A DNA stretch of 64,000 bases, taken from contig AP026131.1 of assembly GCA_030295235.1 (NCBI GenBank), forward strand, positions 930,001-994,000, written 5' to 3'. Source of the stretch: Fistulifera solaris. Its lineage: Eukaryota > Bacillariophyta > Bacillariophyceae > Naviculales > Stauroneidaceae. Position numbers and translations under genes: made by a program. The notes below the pieces were generated by a model. That model saw only the letters and a list, made by a program, of their open reading frames with translations, searched no databases and was not told the origin of the DNA. Positions 46,340-57,793 of the stretch are shown here, one piece after another (the first letter of the stretch is position 1; each line of letters begins with the position of its first letter).

Positions 46340-47161
46340 TGAAGATAGTAAGAGTCGCTCTAGAAACAATCGGTTCCATTCCAAGTGCCCAAGGAGGTTG
46401 GTGTTTGCCAGAAAGGCTTATTCAATTGGCTCAAGTCGAACGGCAAAATTCGACCACTCATTATGCACCATATGGAGTTCCGGCTTGTTACAGCTGTGTT
46501 GTCACGGGTAAGAATCGTTGCCGACACGAAGCAACACAGAATTTAAAAGATCCGGTCACTTGCTTCGAAAGTATATGTCGCATGATTGCGGAACAGTTTG
46601 TTTCGGTTTTTTTCGGCAGAGGCAGCACGGAAGCGTTTACTTGAAATATCTTCGAACGAATTGACACCCAAGCATGTTCTCGCTCTGATTTCGGACGACT
46701 CCGCCAGAATCGATCCGGAACTTTTGGAAACGAATTTGCGAAAGCCTGCTGGTCTTACGAAAGCAGAAACCGCGTCCAATGTCGATCTCGCGCTCCATTT
46801 CCAGGAGGGAAAGGTTTCGGAACACTTTTTGAAGACGTCAATCGATGAAACAGAAATACAGAAAGCACTTTTACAAGTCCAAGGAATCAGACTTTCGAGC
46901 TGTGATATGTGTCTTATCTTCTTTGGAGCGACCGGGTGTTTTACCGATTGGAGATTTGGGTGTTCGAAAAGACATCGCCAAGTCAAGAAACACCAGCTGT
47001 TTCAACGAGACGGACAAAAGATCACAGAAAGGTTACTGCCTTACAAACCGTACTTCTCGCTACGTGATTATTACATGTGGCGGGCTGCCGACACGCCATT
47101 GCTGGAGGACTCTCAAGTTGATACGAAATCGCAATTGGACCACCGGGTGTTTCGTCGTTGA
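46340..47161 (+). CDS. HhH-GPD DNA glycosylase-like gene, damaged or miscalled
   Basis: The reading frames together give a 3-methyladenine DNA glycosylase (AlkA/MAG) pattern. FESICRMIAEQFVS leads via SAEAARKRLLEISS to LRKPAGLTKAETASNVDLAL, CDMCLIF and SLERPGVLPIGDLGVRKDIA with the catalytic-type Asp, then ITERLLPYKPYFSLRDYYMW. Frame changes occur at the T-run near 46607, near 46920, and at the AAAA run near 47020. The helix-hairpin-helix, usually KGIGPWTA, reads QGIRLSSCDM, so the DNA-binding hairpin is altered. The N-terminal boundary is uncertain. Either an active gene with consensus errors or a decaying one; the hairpin change favours some decay. Confidence 0.55.
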
Positions 47162-47216
47162 AACGAAGAGTAACAACAGTGACAACGCCAGCGACACCAT
47201 CGAAGCCTAAACAAAC

Positions 47217-47545
47217 ACGACGTCTTGTCACTCCCTTGTAAGTAAGCCCACCTTGCACAAAAGTAGACGACATGGCGTCGGGCATTGAAATGCGTAATGA
47301 CCACATTTCTTGACGACTCTGTCGGCGCTGGTATTGCTTTCGATAACAGCGCATGAGCTGTTTCCTCCATAATTAGTCCGCGACGAATGATCACGCGCAC
47401 TGTATGGTTGTCCACGGACTAGAAGTCTTGCGGGCGGAAAAATCGTACCAGAAAGCTGCTGTGTTGATTGGTTTGAAGGGCATTGAATGTTTGCTCGAGC
47501 AATTGCACCATTTTCTTCCATAATTCGTGCCCAAAAAATGGCGTG
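47217..47545. other. Intergenic region
   Basis: No feature is supported between the glycosylase-like gene and the downstream tandem repeat. Confidence 0.3.
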
Positions 47546-47700
47546 TGGTATTTTCACTTGTCCAGAAAATGCGGGCATGTGCTTTGTTCTTTTTTCACGT
47601 GTGCCGAAAATGTGGGGATGTGCTTTTTTCACGTTTCCAGAAAATGTGGGGATGTGCTTTTTTCACGTGTCAAGAAAATACGGGCGCGTGGCTATTTCAA
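47546..47700 (-). repeat. Tandem repeat, about 34-bp unit, four copies (family B)
   Basis: Four units of the form TTTTCACGTTTCCAGAAAAT plus GTGGGGATGTGC. Reverse-complemented they match the array at 19.46-19.72 kb (GCACATCCCCACATTTTCTG). The two arrays are in opposite orientation about 28 kb apart. The open frames they create are repeat artefacts. Confidence 0.88.
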
Positions 47701-47915
47701 CTCAATGGTCGTTCCAAAAATTCTGAAATCGGTGTTTTGGGATTTTATTTTGAAGTCCTTGTAGTAATGAACATTGAATACCATTTTGTTCATAGACAGT
47801 CTATACTAAACTTCGTCCCGCAGTAATAGCTCGCCTCATAGGCGCTTTACCAGGTACGTCTATTCCTCAACTACAATCATATCATATTGACAAATCGAAT
47901 CTAACTGATTAGTTT

Positions 47916-49244
47916 TTACTTGGCCACCGCACACGGTTCACAAAAATGATCAATAGTATCCAACATGGCTTGTTCATCAAAGTCCGCGGTGAAGACACAA
48001 TTGCCCAGTTCCCCTTTTAACAGAATGAGACGCAACTGTCCATTCGCCACTTTCTTGTCGACACTCATGAGTTTCAGGAAAGTATCCCGATTCATGGGAG
48101 AATCGGGTGGCAAGGCGACCGGGAGTTTGGCCCGTTCCAACAATTTCATCGTGCGTTGCAAAAGTGACTCATCAATCCATCCCATTTGTGCACTCATGCG
48201 GGCCGCCATGGCAATACCAATGGCAACGGCTTCTCCGTGTAACCACGTTCCGTATCCCGATCCATTTTCAATGGCGTGTCCGAAGGTGTGTCCCAAATTG
48301 AGCGTCGCACGGACATCGGCTTCCTTTTCGTCCGCCTTGACGACGGCCGCCTTGTTCAAGCACGACTGCACGACCGCATAACGCAAGGCAGCCGGATCGC
48401 GTTGCACCAATCGTTCCATATTTTCTTCTAACCATTCAAAGAGAGCCGCATCCCGAATCAATCCGTACTTGATAATTTCCGAAATACCCGATTGCAATTC
48501 CCGATCGGGCAGTGTTTCGAGTGTCGCCGTATTGACAAAGACACAAGACGGTTGATGAAAGGCCCCAATCATATTCTTGCCCAACGCGTGATTGACCCCG
48601 GTCTTTCCTCCGACACTGCTATCGACCATGGCCATGACCGTTGTGGGGATTTGCACAAACGCAACGCCGCGCAAATAGACGGCGGCCGCGAATCCGACCA
48701 TGTCACCAATGACACCTCCACCCAACGCCACTAAGGTGGATTTGCGATCGAGTCCCAACTCCAGACAGCGATCGAGAATTTTTTGTAAATTGTTCATATC
48801 CTTTTGTTCTTCTCCATCAGGCAACACGAGGGTGTGAATGTCTTCGGCGCGATTGTTGCGTGATAGTAATTGTTTATAGTGATCCAAGTACATGGGTGCG
48901 ATGCGGTCGTTGGTAATTAGTAATACTTTTTTACCGGCCAAGTGTTGTTGCAACAAGGTAGCGGCTGTGTCGCAACAAAGTGAGCGAAGTGAATTCGAAA
49001 GCAAAACTATACCCTCTTGACACTTACATTCGTCTTCCGAATATCCTGTACCAATATAGATGGGATAATCGCGATCATCTTCTAGATCAACTTTTACAAT
49101 ATCGTATTGTTCTTTGCTTTCTAACGTACTGCCGAGCGAGGACCACAACGCCGTGGATGATGGACGGGAAACAGTCGTCCAGGCATTCGTTCCGCCCACC
49201 ATTGACAGAAAGAACATCCAGAAGGATGCGATGTAAGCCGTCAT
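47916..49244 (-). CDS. aroB: Plastid 3-dehydroquinate synthase (shikimate pathway)
   Basis: Second step of the shikimate pathway, converting DAHP to 3-dehydroquinate with NAD and a divalent metal. The start at Met 49244 (MTAYIASFWMFFLSMVGG) gives a signal peptide with the junction TNAWTTV, a plastid-targeting type with Trp. Conserved blocks: LPDGEEQKDMNNLQKILD, the NAD loop GGGVIGDMVGFAAAVYLRG, IPTTVMAMVDSSVGGKTGVN, the metal ligands Glu in SGISEIIKYG and His in NLGHTFGHAIE and LHGEAVAIG. A 63-bp intron at 48965-49027 is in phase and would read through as CKCQEGIVLLSNSLRS; its removal restores GYSEDESATLLQQHLAG. The remaining frame is unbroken. Confidence 0.95.
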   Translation of the reverse strand: MTAYIASFWMFFLSMVGGTNAWTTVSRPSSTALWSSLGSTLESKEQYDIVKVDLEDDRDYPIYIGTGYSEDECKCQEGIVLLSNSLRSLCCDTAATLLQQHLAGKKVLLITNDRIAPMYLDHYKQLLSRNNRAEDIHTLVLPDGEEQKDMNNLQKILDRCLELGLDRKSTLVALGGGVIGDMVGFAAAVYLRGVAFVQIPTTVMAMVDSSVGGKTGVNHALGKNMIGAFHQPSCVFVNTATLETLPDRELQSGISEIIKYGLIRDAALFEWLEENMERLVQRDPAALRYAVVQSCLNKAAVVKADEKEADVRATLNLGHTFGHAIENGSGYGTWLHGEAVAIGIAMAARMSAQMGWIDESLLQRTMKLLERAKLPVALPPDSPMNRDTFLKLMSVDKKVANGQLRLILLKGELGNCVFTADFDEQAMLDTIDHFCEPCAVAK

Positions 49245-49404
49245 ATTTAAATCAACCCTGAAACGACTTAGAATCAACAAATGAAACAAAAGGCTTGTTG
49301 TGTGGGATGATGCTTTTTTTCGCAGTTTTGCGTTTTGTTTTGTTGCGACTGCAACCACAAAAAAATTTAGGTGGTAATAACTACGATAATGTTAAAGTTT
49401 ACGA

Positions 49405-50235
49405 GTTAACAAAATTCTGGACCAACTGGTCCAGAATTTCTGGACCAACCCAGATTTTCTGCTTGAATGAAATACATTTGATCCAGAATTTCTGGACCGC
49501 CCCAGATTTTCTGTATCAAGGAAATACAACTGCTCCAGAATTTCTGGACCAGCCCAGATTTTCTGTATGATTGCAATACAGCTGATCCAGAATTTCTGGA
49601 CCACCCCAGAATTTCTGTATGAATAGAGTACAATTGGTCCAGAATTTCTGGACCAGCCCAGATTTTCTGTATGATTGCAATACAGCTGATCCAGAATTTC
49701 TGGACCACCCCAGAATTTCTGTATGAATAGAGTACAATTGGTCCAGAATTTCTGGACCAGCCCAGATTTTCTGTATGATTGCAATGCAGCTGATCCAGAA
49801 TTTCTGGACCACCCCAGAATTTCTGTATGAATAGAGTACAATTGGTCCAGAATTTCTGGACCACTTCAGATTTTCTGTATAAGTAAAAACAACGTGGTCC
49901 AAAATTTCTGGACCACCCCAGATTTTCTGTATAAGTAAAAACAACGTGGTCCAGAATTTCTGGACGACCCCAGAATTGCTGTATGATTGCAATACAGCTG
50001 ATCCAGAATTTCTGGGAATCCCCAGATTTTCTGTGTGATTGAAATACAACTGGTTCAGAATTTCTGGACCACCCCAGATTTTCAGCTTGAATAAATAAAA
50101 TACATTTGGTCCAGAATTTCTGGACCACCCCAGAATTGCTGTATGATTGCAATACAGCTGATCCAGAATTTCTGGACCGCCCCAGATTTTCTGTGTGAAT
50201 GAAATACAACTGGTCCAGAATTTCTGGACCACCGG
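49405..50235 (-). repeat. Tandem repeat, 52-bp unit, about 16 copies (family A)
   Basis: Units start at 49431, 49483, 49535 and so on every 52 bp to about 50214, each with CCAGAATTTCTGG (an odd palindrome) followed by ACCACCCCAGATTTTCTGTA and a variable 18-bp end. Two unit variants alternate in the middle, giving a 104-bp higher-order period at 49587-49850. Because 52 is not a multiple of three, all three minus-strand frames are open through the array for up to 267 codons, all repeat artefacts. The degenerate array at 0.7-1.0 kb is the same family in opposite orientation. Confidence 0.95.
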
Positions 50236-50510
50236 GTTCCTTGGATGCACGTACAACGGAGTCCCGTTATACTCATGACTAAATCTCTTCTTTTGCGCAT
50301 GCATCTCGCGCGCGGTTTACTTTTATCGCCAAAGGCGCGAAGCGAGGAACGGCTTCCTCGCAGTCTTCGCAGCCAATGTTTTTCGCAATGTCACGACAAA
50401 ATAACTCGCTCACCTCCTTCCATTTCTCATTCGAACATTCCCGAACTCCTACCATATTATTATCTTCTTTATCGTTCTTCATCTGCTAGACAGATCACAT
50501 ACAACAAAGC

Positions 50511-51633
50511 ATGTTGTTATTACGCAACTCGACGAAAACGTCGACACGACTTGTATTGCCGTACGAAATCCGTCTGCATACCGCACACCGCGATGAACAA
50601 TTGACCCGACTTGTCGCGGAAGCCTTTGCTTTAAATCAACAGTCATTGCGGATACAACCACTGACGGGAGGCTTGTCGAATTCACTCTTTGTGGCGTATC
50701 ATCAACAACAACCGGTAGCTTTGATTCGAGTTCATCCGGATCCTCCACCGAACAACAGTCGTCTCCACCACAGCAAACACCATCCTCCTCCCTTTATTGA
50801 TCACCGCACCGAAACCAAGTTACTCCGTTGGTTGAGTCAACAACATCATTTGGCACCCAAATTGTACGGTTCATTTCAAAATGGACGTTTGGAAGAGTTC
50901 TATCCCCATCATCAACCGCTTTCATCGTGTCGTGATATGATAAAATACGCCCCCCTGATTGCCCAACGCATGGCGCAATTGCACGCATTGCCACAAGAGA
51001 TTGTTACCATATCTTGTCAGGAACGGACCCGTCAATGGCTAACATTGGCGGAATCGCTCGTCGTGTCGCACGAAAAGGAATTGACGCCCTTATTACAAAC
51101 ACTCCAACACGAATGGCAGTGGATCGAATCCGTTTTATTCCATACAACTTCCGCCGCAACACCCGCACAATCTTTTCTTGGCCCAACGCGTCTTGACGCA
51201 CGGTGATTTGCAGTCTCTCAATGTATTGGTTCACCAAGAGGATCCGACCGATGTTCGGATCATTGATTACGAATACGCCAGTTACAGTCCACGGGGATTC
51301 GATCTGGCCAACACGTTTTGTGAATATTGTGATATGAATCATTTGCGTGCCGATTATGAACGGGAGTATCCGACCACGACAGAGCAAAAGGAGTTCTTAC
51401 GGTCGTATTTGCACACATTGGGTCAACCGATTCCGAGTGAGGAGTATTTGCAGGAACTGGGCGATCAAGTGGGACGTTATACAGTGGTCTCGCATATTTC
51501 TTGGGCAATTTGGAGTATTGTACAACATTTTCAATCTGCACAACGGGAAACATTTGATTACCTGCAATACGCAAGACATCGTTTGGAGGGGAATGCGTTC
51601 AGTAAACGGCGATTTTGGGATTTGGAGAGCTAG
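50511..51633 (+). CDS. Choline/ethanolamine kinase
   Basis: First step of the Kennedy pathway for phosphatidylcholine or phosphatidylethanolamine: phosphorylates choline/ethanolamine with ATP, in the cytosol. Motifs are the nucleotide-binding LTGGLSNSLFVA, GRLEEFYPHHQPLS, the catalytic Brenner-type loop LTHGDLQSLNVLV, and IDYEYASYSPRGFDLANTF with the Mg-binding Asp and CEYCDM. Choline kinases usually have HNDL where this has HGDL. The frame break lies at the TTTT run near 51174 and joins SFLAQRVLTHGDL. Length 1123 nt is one over a multiple of three, giving 373 residues. No targeting peptide is evident. Substrate preference cannot be read from the sequence. Confidence 0.88.
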
Positions 51634-51718
51634 TGCTTTGTTACAATCATAACAACAATAGAATGATAATAAGCTATTGTTTCACTCTATTGCTATTCAT
51701 TCAAATCAAATGATTTCT

Positions 51719-53273
51719 CTAAAAATCTTCTAATCCATAGGGATCAAACTCATCCAAATTCTCATCACCTAATGCAAATACAGACGCCAAATTTGACCGA
51801 GTTCCTTCTTCATCTCCGTACAGGAAATCATACAAGTCGCGACGTTCTTCTCGAAGCTGCTCTTTGTTACCATTTTTAGACTTTGTCGTTTTCTTCTTTT
51901 GCTGTTTCGGAGCGCTGTCACTGCCACTAGAACCATTGACGCGCGGTTTATCGGTGATTGCGAATTCCAATTCATCGTTGTCTTCTTCGTCGTCGTCCTC
52001 CAAATCCATTACAATTTTGGAAGCCACGGCTACAGGTCGTACCGCGGCTGGGCGAACAGCTGGCGTTGCTTTCGCTTTTGATTTCCTCGGCGAAACGACC
52101 TTGATGGTTTCCGCTTCCCCCAGTCCACGGGGTCGTAATTGGCGCAAGGAGTCACTGGTGGATGTTACCAACGAAGGAGGCGCAGACCCCCTGGGGACTG
52201 CAGGACGAGCCGGTTTGTTTCTTTTTTCGTCTCGGGGGCAACGTAATTCCACGCTCGGCAGCCGCCTCTTTTCTTTGCTTGGAAATGGCCTCTAATGTGC
52301 GTTTGCGGTATTCCGCATCTTGCCATTTTGCTTTCATAGCGGAACTGATTTTTTCACGATGCGTGTCTCGATTGCCGGAGCCCATTTTCTCCAACATAGT
52401 GGAACGGAATTCGTCATCCTGCCATTTCTTTTTGAGTGTTTCACTGATTTTTCGACGAACATGCTCTTGCGAGTTCCCCGCCACCGTCTTTGCCAGCATG
52501 GTGGCCCGGTATTCCGGGTCCTCGGACCAGCGTTTTCTCAACGAGGCTGATATCTTGGCTCGTGTCTCTTCCGAGTGGCTGAAGCCCCTTCGGACTTTCG
52601 AAGGATCTACATTGCGTTTCCCGTCTATTTCACCGGAAGCATACTTTTCTTTCAATATCGAACTGATTTTCTGTTTTGTTTCCGTTGTGTGACGATATCC
52701 TCCCTTTTCGGTTCGACGCGCTCGTCGTTCTTTGTCTTTGCCGCTCGCTCTCGTTTCTTTTTTTTCGTTATATTCTTCTTCCGTCAATCCCAAAGTTTTT
52801 AACTTTTCCAAAAAGCGCTCCCGATTCTTGGCCCGAACTCCGGCCGCTATCCGTGCTTTGACCTCTTCTGAACGTTGCTGACCTTTGTTCCATGGTGTCT
52901 TGCCTTTGTTGGCTTGCGATATTTTGGCCTTGGAGGCGCTGGTGTGAGTGTATCCCCCATTCACGGTCGGTCTCGGTACATCGTCTGGGTCAAGTTGATG
53001 AAACAGATCATCCAAGTCATTATTATCATTTGTCAAATTGATTCCGTTTATTCGATATGAAGTGGCGACATATTCTTTTGTCTGCGAGGAAGAGTCTATC
53101 GTAGCTCGCAAATGCTGCAAACGAGGACTTAATATCCTTTTGTAAAAGTCCGTCTTATGTAGACACCTCCTCGTTGTCGGTCGGAACGCGTGAACCCAAA
53201 CCAAATGGAGAAACAGCAAAGTATGTGGCAATTTCACGACATTTCGTCGCATGCGAGACTGTGAGCGCTTCAT
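51719..53273 (-). CDS. Plastid-targeted NUMOD3-repeat protein
   Basis: About 517 residues. The N-terminus (PHTLLFLHLVWVHAFRPTTR) is a signal peptide with an AF-type plastid junction (VHA/FRP). The centre holds about five NUMOD3-like repeats, the DNA-contacting module of homing endonucleases: GGYTHTSASKAKISQANKG, GGYRHTTETKQKISSILKEK, RGFSHSEETRAKISASLRKR, VRRKISETLKKKW, HREKISSAMKAKW. No nuclease domain is seen. The C-terminus is Pro/Lys-rich and then acidic (DLEDDDEEDNDELEF). The frame break at the six-A run near 52229 joins PPRRKKRNKPARPAVP; the length of 1555 nt is one over a multiple of three. A plastid nucleic-acid-binding role is inferred. Confidence 0.82.
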
Positions 53274-53938
53274 TGTCCCGTACTTTTCGATTTTCCTCGC
53301 GATCAGAACGTCTTTTTACTTTGATAGAGTGATAAAGGGATGGTAAACAAGGCTTCTATCGTTATTCTAAGGACGATCCACGGCGGAATTGATGGGTCAA
53401 CCAAAAAGTTGGTGGAGGAAATTGTGCGGTTGGCGCAGCGACGATCGACGATGATGTTTCTTGTTTCTTGTTTCTTCTCGCTGGCGAATGCGGAAAGCCA
53501 ATGAAAAAAGGCGCAGACAGAGAGATAGAAAGTCGTAGCGGTTTAGACCCTAATGACTCAGTCTCAGTCACTGACGTACCCCATGAATGTATGAAATGAA
53601 GAGTAGCGAAGTCATCGTTCCGGTACTAAGCATCTTGTCTTCGTACGTACGTCGATCACTTGAACTACATTGAAGCTCAGACATGTAAAGCGACTGTGGT
53701 CAGGAAAGTTTAACCCAGTGCCGATCCCACGTTGCTCCTAACGATCCCGCGCTTCGCGCTCGAAACCTTTGGATACGCACGTCCAACGTCAAGTTGGTCG
53801 ATGCAAGTGAATGCTATCCGACCATCGTTGGGAGGAGAAAGCCGAGAAACAATTGCGTTCGAAACCACCGAGATCAGTATTATTATTTGTAGGTCAACCA
53901 ATAAATCTTTTCATTGAGACACACAGAAAACAGAGATC
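53274..53938. other. Divergent intergenic region, about 665 bp
   Basis: Between the NUMOD3 gene (minus) and the first coiled-coil plastid gene (plus). No gene, RNA or repeat is supported. Short complementary frames at 53710-53917 are not protein-like. Confidence 0.4.
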
Positions 53939-55887
53939 ATGAAGTTCAGTAATGTAGCCGTTCTCATGGCGGTCGCGCCTTTGGCGTCGGCATTCACCGT
54001 CCCACAGTCTTCCAGATTCCAACCGAGCGTTGCGAGACAAACGGACATGCGCATGTCGTTGGCTGATTTGGAGGCCAAGTTACTCACGGAAGAACCAGAG
54101 AAGAAAAAAGACAGTCAAGGTTGAAAAGCCAAAGCCTGCTCCTAAGCCCAAGGTCGAGAAGCCAAAACCAGTCAAGGCAGAAAAACCAAAGCCAGAACCC
54201 AAGCCCGAAAAGCCAAAACCAGAGCCCAAAGCAAAAAAGCCGAAACCAGAGCCAAAGGCCAAACCAGCACCGAAGCCCGAAACACCCAAGGTTGCCGTGC
54301 CGGAAGTGAAAATTCCCGAAATCCCTTCGCTTCCAAAGAGGGCTGCGAAACCGTTACCGAAGCCGGCCCCCGCGCCCAAGCCCGTTGTAGCAGCATCCTC
54401 GTCGGATGCTTCTCCTTTGGCGGGTGTGGCTTTGGGTGCCGCACCTTTGGCTTTGACCGGTCTCGGAGCATTGGCAGCGGCTCGTGGTGCACTCTCGGAT
54501 ACATTGGCGCGTCGTGAACAAATTCAAAAGGAAATTGCTGCCGCCGAAGCCGCCAAGGCCAAGAAGAAAGCCGATGCTGAAGTTGACTTTGGGGGAGTTG
54601 TGACCGCAGCGGTAAGTATTGGAATTGTTTGTTTTGCTTATTAATAAAGTATTCTGACTTCTTGACAATGTACAGGGTCTTCTTGGAGCTGGTACACTTT
54701 CTTTGGGTCTCATCCTATCGGGAGTCACTGGCAGTGGACAGGAGTTTAGTCTTCCATCACTGCCGACTCCTGCCCCAAAGACTCAGTCTGTCCCCGTTGC
54801 CAAGAAGGTGAGTGAGCCCAAAGCACCTTCGGCTATTGATTTTAAGAGAGCTGAGCTCGATGCTGCTCGCAAAGCCCGATATGAAGCTAAGCGTGCGGAG
54901 CAAGAAGCCAAGCTTGCCGCCAACAAGGCCGAGAAAGTTGCCAAGAAGAAGACACAGGAATTACAAGAAACGGATCCTTTTGGTAAGTTGACGCGTCTGG
55001 TCTGGTATCCCGCAGCAACGATCGTTCTCTAACCTCCGCCATGATTCTAGCTGCCCTTTTGGAAAAGACACAGCTGGATGCTACTATCGCTTCTACTGCT
55101 GAAAAGAACGCCGCCACAGCCGAAAAGGCCGTCGAAGACGCCGCAAAGAAGGCCGAAAAGGATGCTGCCATTGCGAAAGAGAAAGCAGCCAAGGTGAGTT
55201 GGACGAGAGTCGCGTACTATCTTACTTTTCTTCTTGCACACCACTAACACTTTCTGCGTAGGCTGCCGCTGAAATGGAACTTGCTCTCAAGAAGGAAATG
55301 CAAGCAGCCAAGTCAAAGGATGAAAAGGCTGTTGCATCTGCACAAAAGGAAATCGAAAAGGCGACGGTTGCCAAAGATCAAGCCATCGAAGCTGCCGAAA
55401 AGGCCAAGGCCGACAAAGCTGCTGAAGCTAAGGCTGCTGCTGAAGGTAAGTATTTTTTGCACAGGTAATATTGAGAAGAAATAAGTAGTCTCACTGGTTT
55501 TCTTACAGCCGCCAGAGCTGAAAAGGCGGCCAAGGAAGCTGAAAAGAAGCTTGCCGCAGATAAGGCTGCTGCAAAAAAATGGCCGCCGAAAAGTCGGCAG
55601 CCGAGAAGAAGGCCGCTGAAGGTACGTGAAACTGCGATACTGGCTACTGCAAAAGCAATCATTCTAACTTAAATTTTCTCCACCGTTTAGGCAAAGCTGC
55701 TGAGGCAGTCGCTGCCGAAAAAGCGGCCGCTGATGCCAAGGCTAAAGCTGCCGTTGCCACAGCCAAGGCTGAGGCCCCCGCTGCCGCTCCCGCTGAAATG
55801 GCTTCTTCAGCTACAGGTGGACGAGTTTTGCCGAAGGAAGAAGTTAGTGCCGAGACTCTTGCTCTTATCAAATCACTCAAAAAGTAA
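53939..55887 (+). CDS. Plastid Lys/Pro/Ala-rich coiled-coil membrane protein
   Basis: Six exons: 53939-54611, 54676-54982, 55051-55193, 55262-55445, 55509-55621 and 55691-55887. All five introns are 63-69 bp with GTRAG/GTACG starts. The exon total is 1617 nt, 538 residues. Signal peptide and a classic plastid junction, PLASAFTVPQSS. A KPKPEPKPEKPKP-type Lys-Pro-Glu repeat follows, then two hydrophobic segments (VALGAAPLALTGLGALAAA and GLLGAGTLSLGLILSG), then a long Ala/Lys/Glu coiled coil. Two homopolymer breaks (extra A near 54107, missing A near 55575) cancel out. The regular intron-exon pattern in the coiled coil suggests growth by exon duplication. Function unknown; thylakoid or envelope location is inferred. 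Confidence 0.82.
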
Positions 55888-56364
55888 ATCTTCTTACAAT
55901 GGCTGCAGATTAACAAGTGCACGATTTGACGTAACAGCTAGTATGATAAATTCACATATTGGATCCTTCATCATTTTGCAAGCAGTCATATCTTTCTTTT
56001 CGTGGCCGCCATGGACAATTTTACCCAAATTCCCATACTGAGCTAGAATCGCGACTCAAAACTAGAAGCAGTCCCAGAAATTTTGACCTGCATGATATGT
56101 TTGACGTTATTTATTTGACGCTTTTTATTCCGTCGTCGTTCATTGAAAAGCCAAACACAAAGCATCAACTGTGTTTTAAACTTATACGTTAACAACCCTT
56201 TACTTCCGCATCATCCGTCCTGATTGTGAATAACAGTTTGGCTGCTTTGTACATCGCCATCGTCAAAGATTTCGCAAAGTTGCACAACTGACATCTCTCA
56301 AAACGTTTCTTTTCCTAGTAGAGATTGCACGTGGCAAGCCGCAAGCATTCATGGACGAACAAAA
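55888..56364. other. Intergenic region
   Basis: No supported feature between the first and second coiled-coil plastid genes. Confidence 0.35.
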
Positions 56365-57377
56365 ATGGGCATTTTATGGATCGTTTATATTGTAACCTTG
56401 TCATCGACTGGCGACGCTTTTCTGCTACCAAGGGTACCCATCTATAGCGTACCAACGTGTCTTTTTGTTCGACCAGAAGATTTTGCCGCCGGAAGATACA
56501 GCCGGCTGTGCCACTGCGTGGAACGCCAGAAGTCGAAGAGATGCGGAGACAAGCCGAACTACGTGAAACGGAATCCCAGGCTTTAGAGGAGAAAATAGCC
56601 AATCGACGCAAGACGGAACGTAGAGATGCCGAGGAAGAGTTTTACGAAAGAAAGTACGCCGAACAATATCAAAGAATACGGGAGGCGGCTACTCGAGAGG
56701 CAGTCGAAGCACAACGGAAACTTGAAATGGAGCAGGCATTGCTCGAGGAAAAGCGCCAGAAAAAGTTGCAACAAGATGCAATACTGGAAAAAGCTTTACT
56801 GGAACAAAAGGAAGTAGCACGGAAACAACAATTGCTTTTCAACGAGTTGGAAGAAGTACGGCAAAAGAGAGAAGGATACAAACGAGAGAATGGATATTTT
56901 GGTGAAGAGGAAGAGGGCAAAATACAACCTCAACAATCAAATACTGAGCTTGATGAGACAGAGCTGTTTTCGTCAACCTCCTTTGTTCCTAGTCCAGTCG
57001 CCAAATCCAATCTTCCTCTATTCTCTTTACCGGCAACTGCCATATTGGGAGGGCTTCTTGCACTGCGGAGTAGAGATCAAACACAGAAAGAAGTAGAGAA
57101 ACTTTTGCAAAGGAACTTGGTACAGCGAAGCAACCAGATCTTTGGCCAGTCGAAGAATCAAAAGGAAAGCCTAAAGGCCTTTGAGGCCACTTTGCTGCAA
57201 AGAAAGAAAGAGATCACTAATTATGGAAACTTAGCCGTGGTACGCCTATTTGCCAGTTGCAGTGAAGACCATTGTGGCGACACTAACTTGTTATGTCTTT
57301 CTCGACAGGCTTTGTTTGGAATCTCGATTTTCGCCGAACTGGGCATCGTTGTTTTAAAAAGAAGCGCGGCAATGTAG
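56365..57377 (+). CDS. Plastid coiled-coil protein with C-terminal membrane segments, paralogue A
   Basis: Exons 56365-57239 and 57309-57377 (69-bp intron), about 314 residues after one added base at the frame change near 56488. Signal peptide MGILWIVYIVTLSSTGDA followed by FLLPRVP, a plastid-type junction. A Glu/Arg/Lys-rich coiled coil (EMRRQAELRETESQALEEKI ... EQALLEEKRQKKLQQD) precedes a hydrophobic segment (FSLPATAILGGLLALRS). A second short coiled coil and a final hydrophobic exon (ALFGISIFAELGIVVL) follow. The PEDFAAGKIQ / LEDFSAGTIR motif and C-terminal layout are shared with the next gene. Likely attached to an inner plastid membrane; role unknown. Confidence 0.72.
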
Positions 57378-57793
57378 ATACGGATGTATTCCTCTCCAAG
57401 GAATAGACGCTTTTGTGGTTCGTCTTTGAGTTGACACCTCGGTGATTATTCTTTGATTTAGCTAGGGAGGCTAGGTGCGACGTGTGTGTGAAACCGTCAA
57501 ACTTCAACCGCTATCATCGAAAGGTCGCTTCGGTTTCAAAAGGTGCTATGTATGTGTCCCGCTCCCGCATTTTCGTCATTCGTCATGTTTTTTCTCCCCC
57601 GCGCAAAAAACTAAAAACATCCACGACGACGAATGATGAACTATGGACATGACATTCAAGTAGTTTACCAGGTATTACTCCGTATACAATACTTTGAACG
57701 ACAGCTTCTTCTCTCGGAGTGAGAAAGAGGATTAGAGAATCGTTATCTTGAGACGCTTAGCACACTTCTTTTGGCCGAGTGCATGCGACAAAG
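57378..57793. other. Intergenic region
   Basis: Upstream of paralogue B. No feature is supported. Confidence 0.35.

Noticed and set aside
47483-47826. Three overlapping plus-strand frames over the 34-bp array
   Set aside because: Repeat artefacts with the same peptide in each frame.
48965-49027. In-frame peptide CKCQEGIVLLSNSLRS within 3-dehydroquinate synthase
   Set aside because: It is a 63-bp GT-AG intron in phase; removal restores the conserved sequence across the junction.
49405-50304. Long repetitive minus-strand reading frames of up to 267 codons
   Set aside because: All three frames are open because the 52-bp unit has no stop in any frame; the peptide is only the repeat read in turn. 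No start context, signal or domain.
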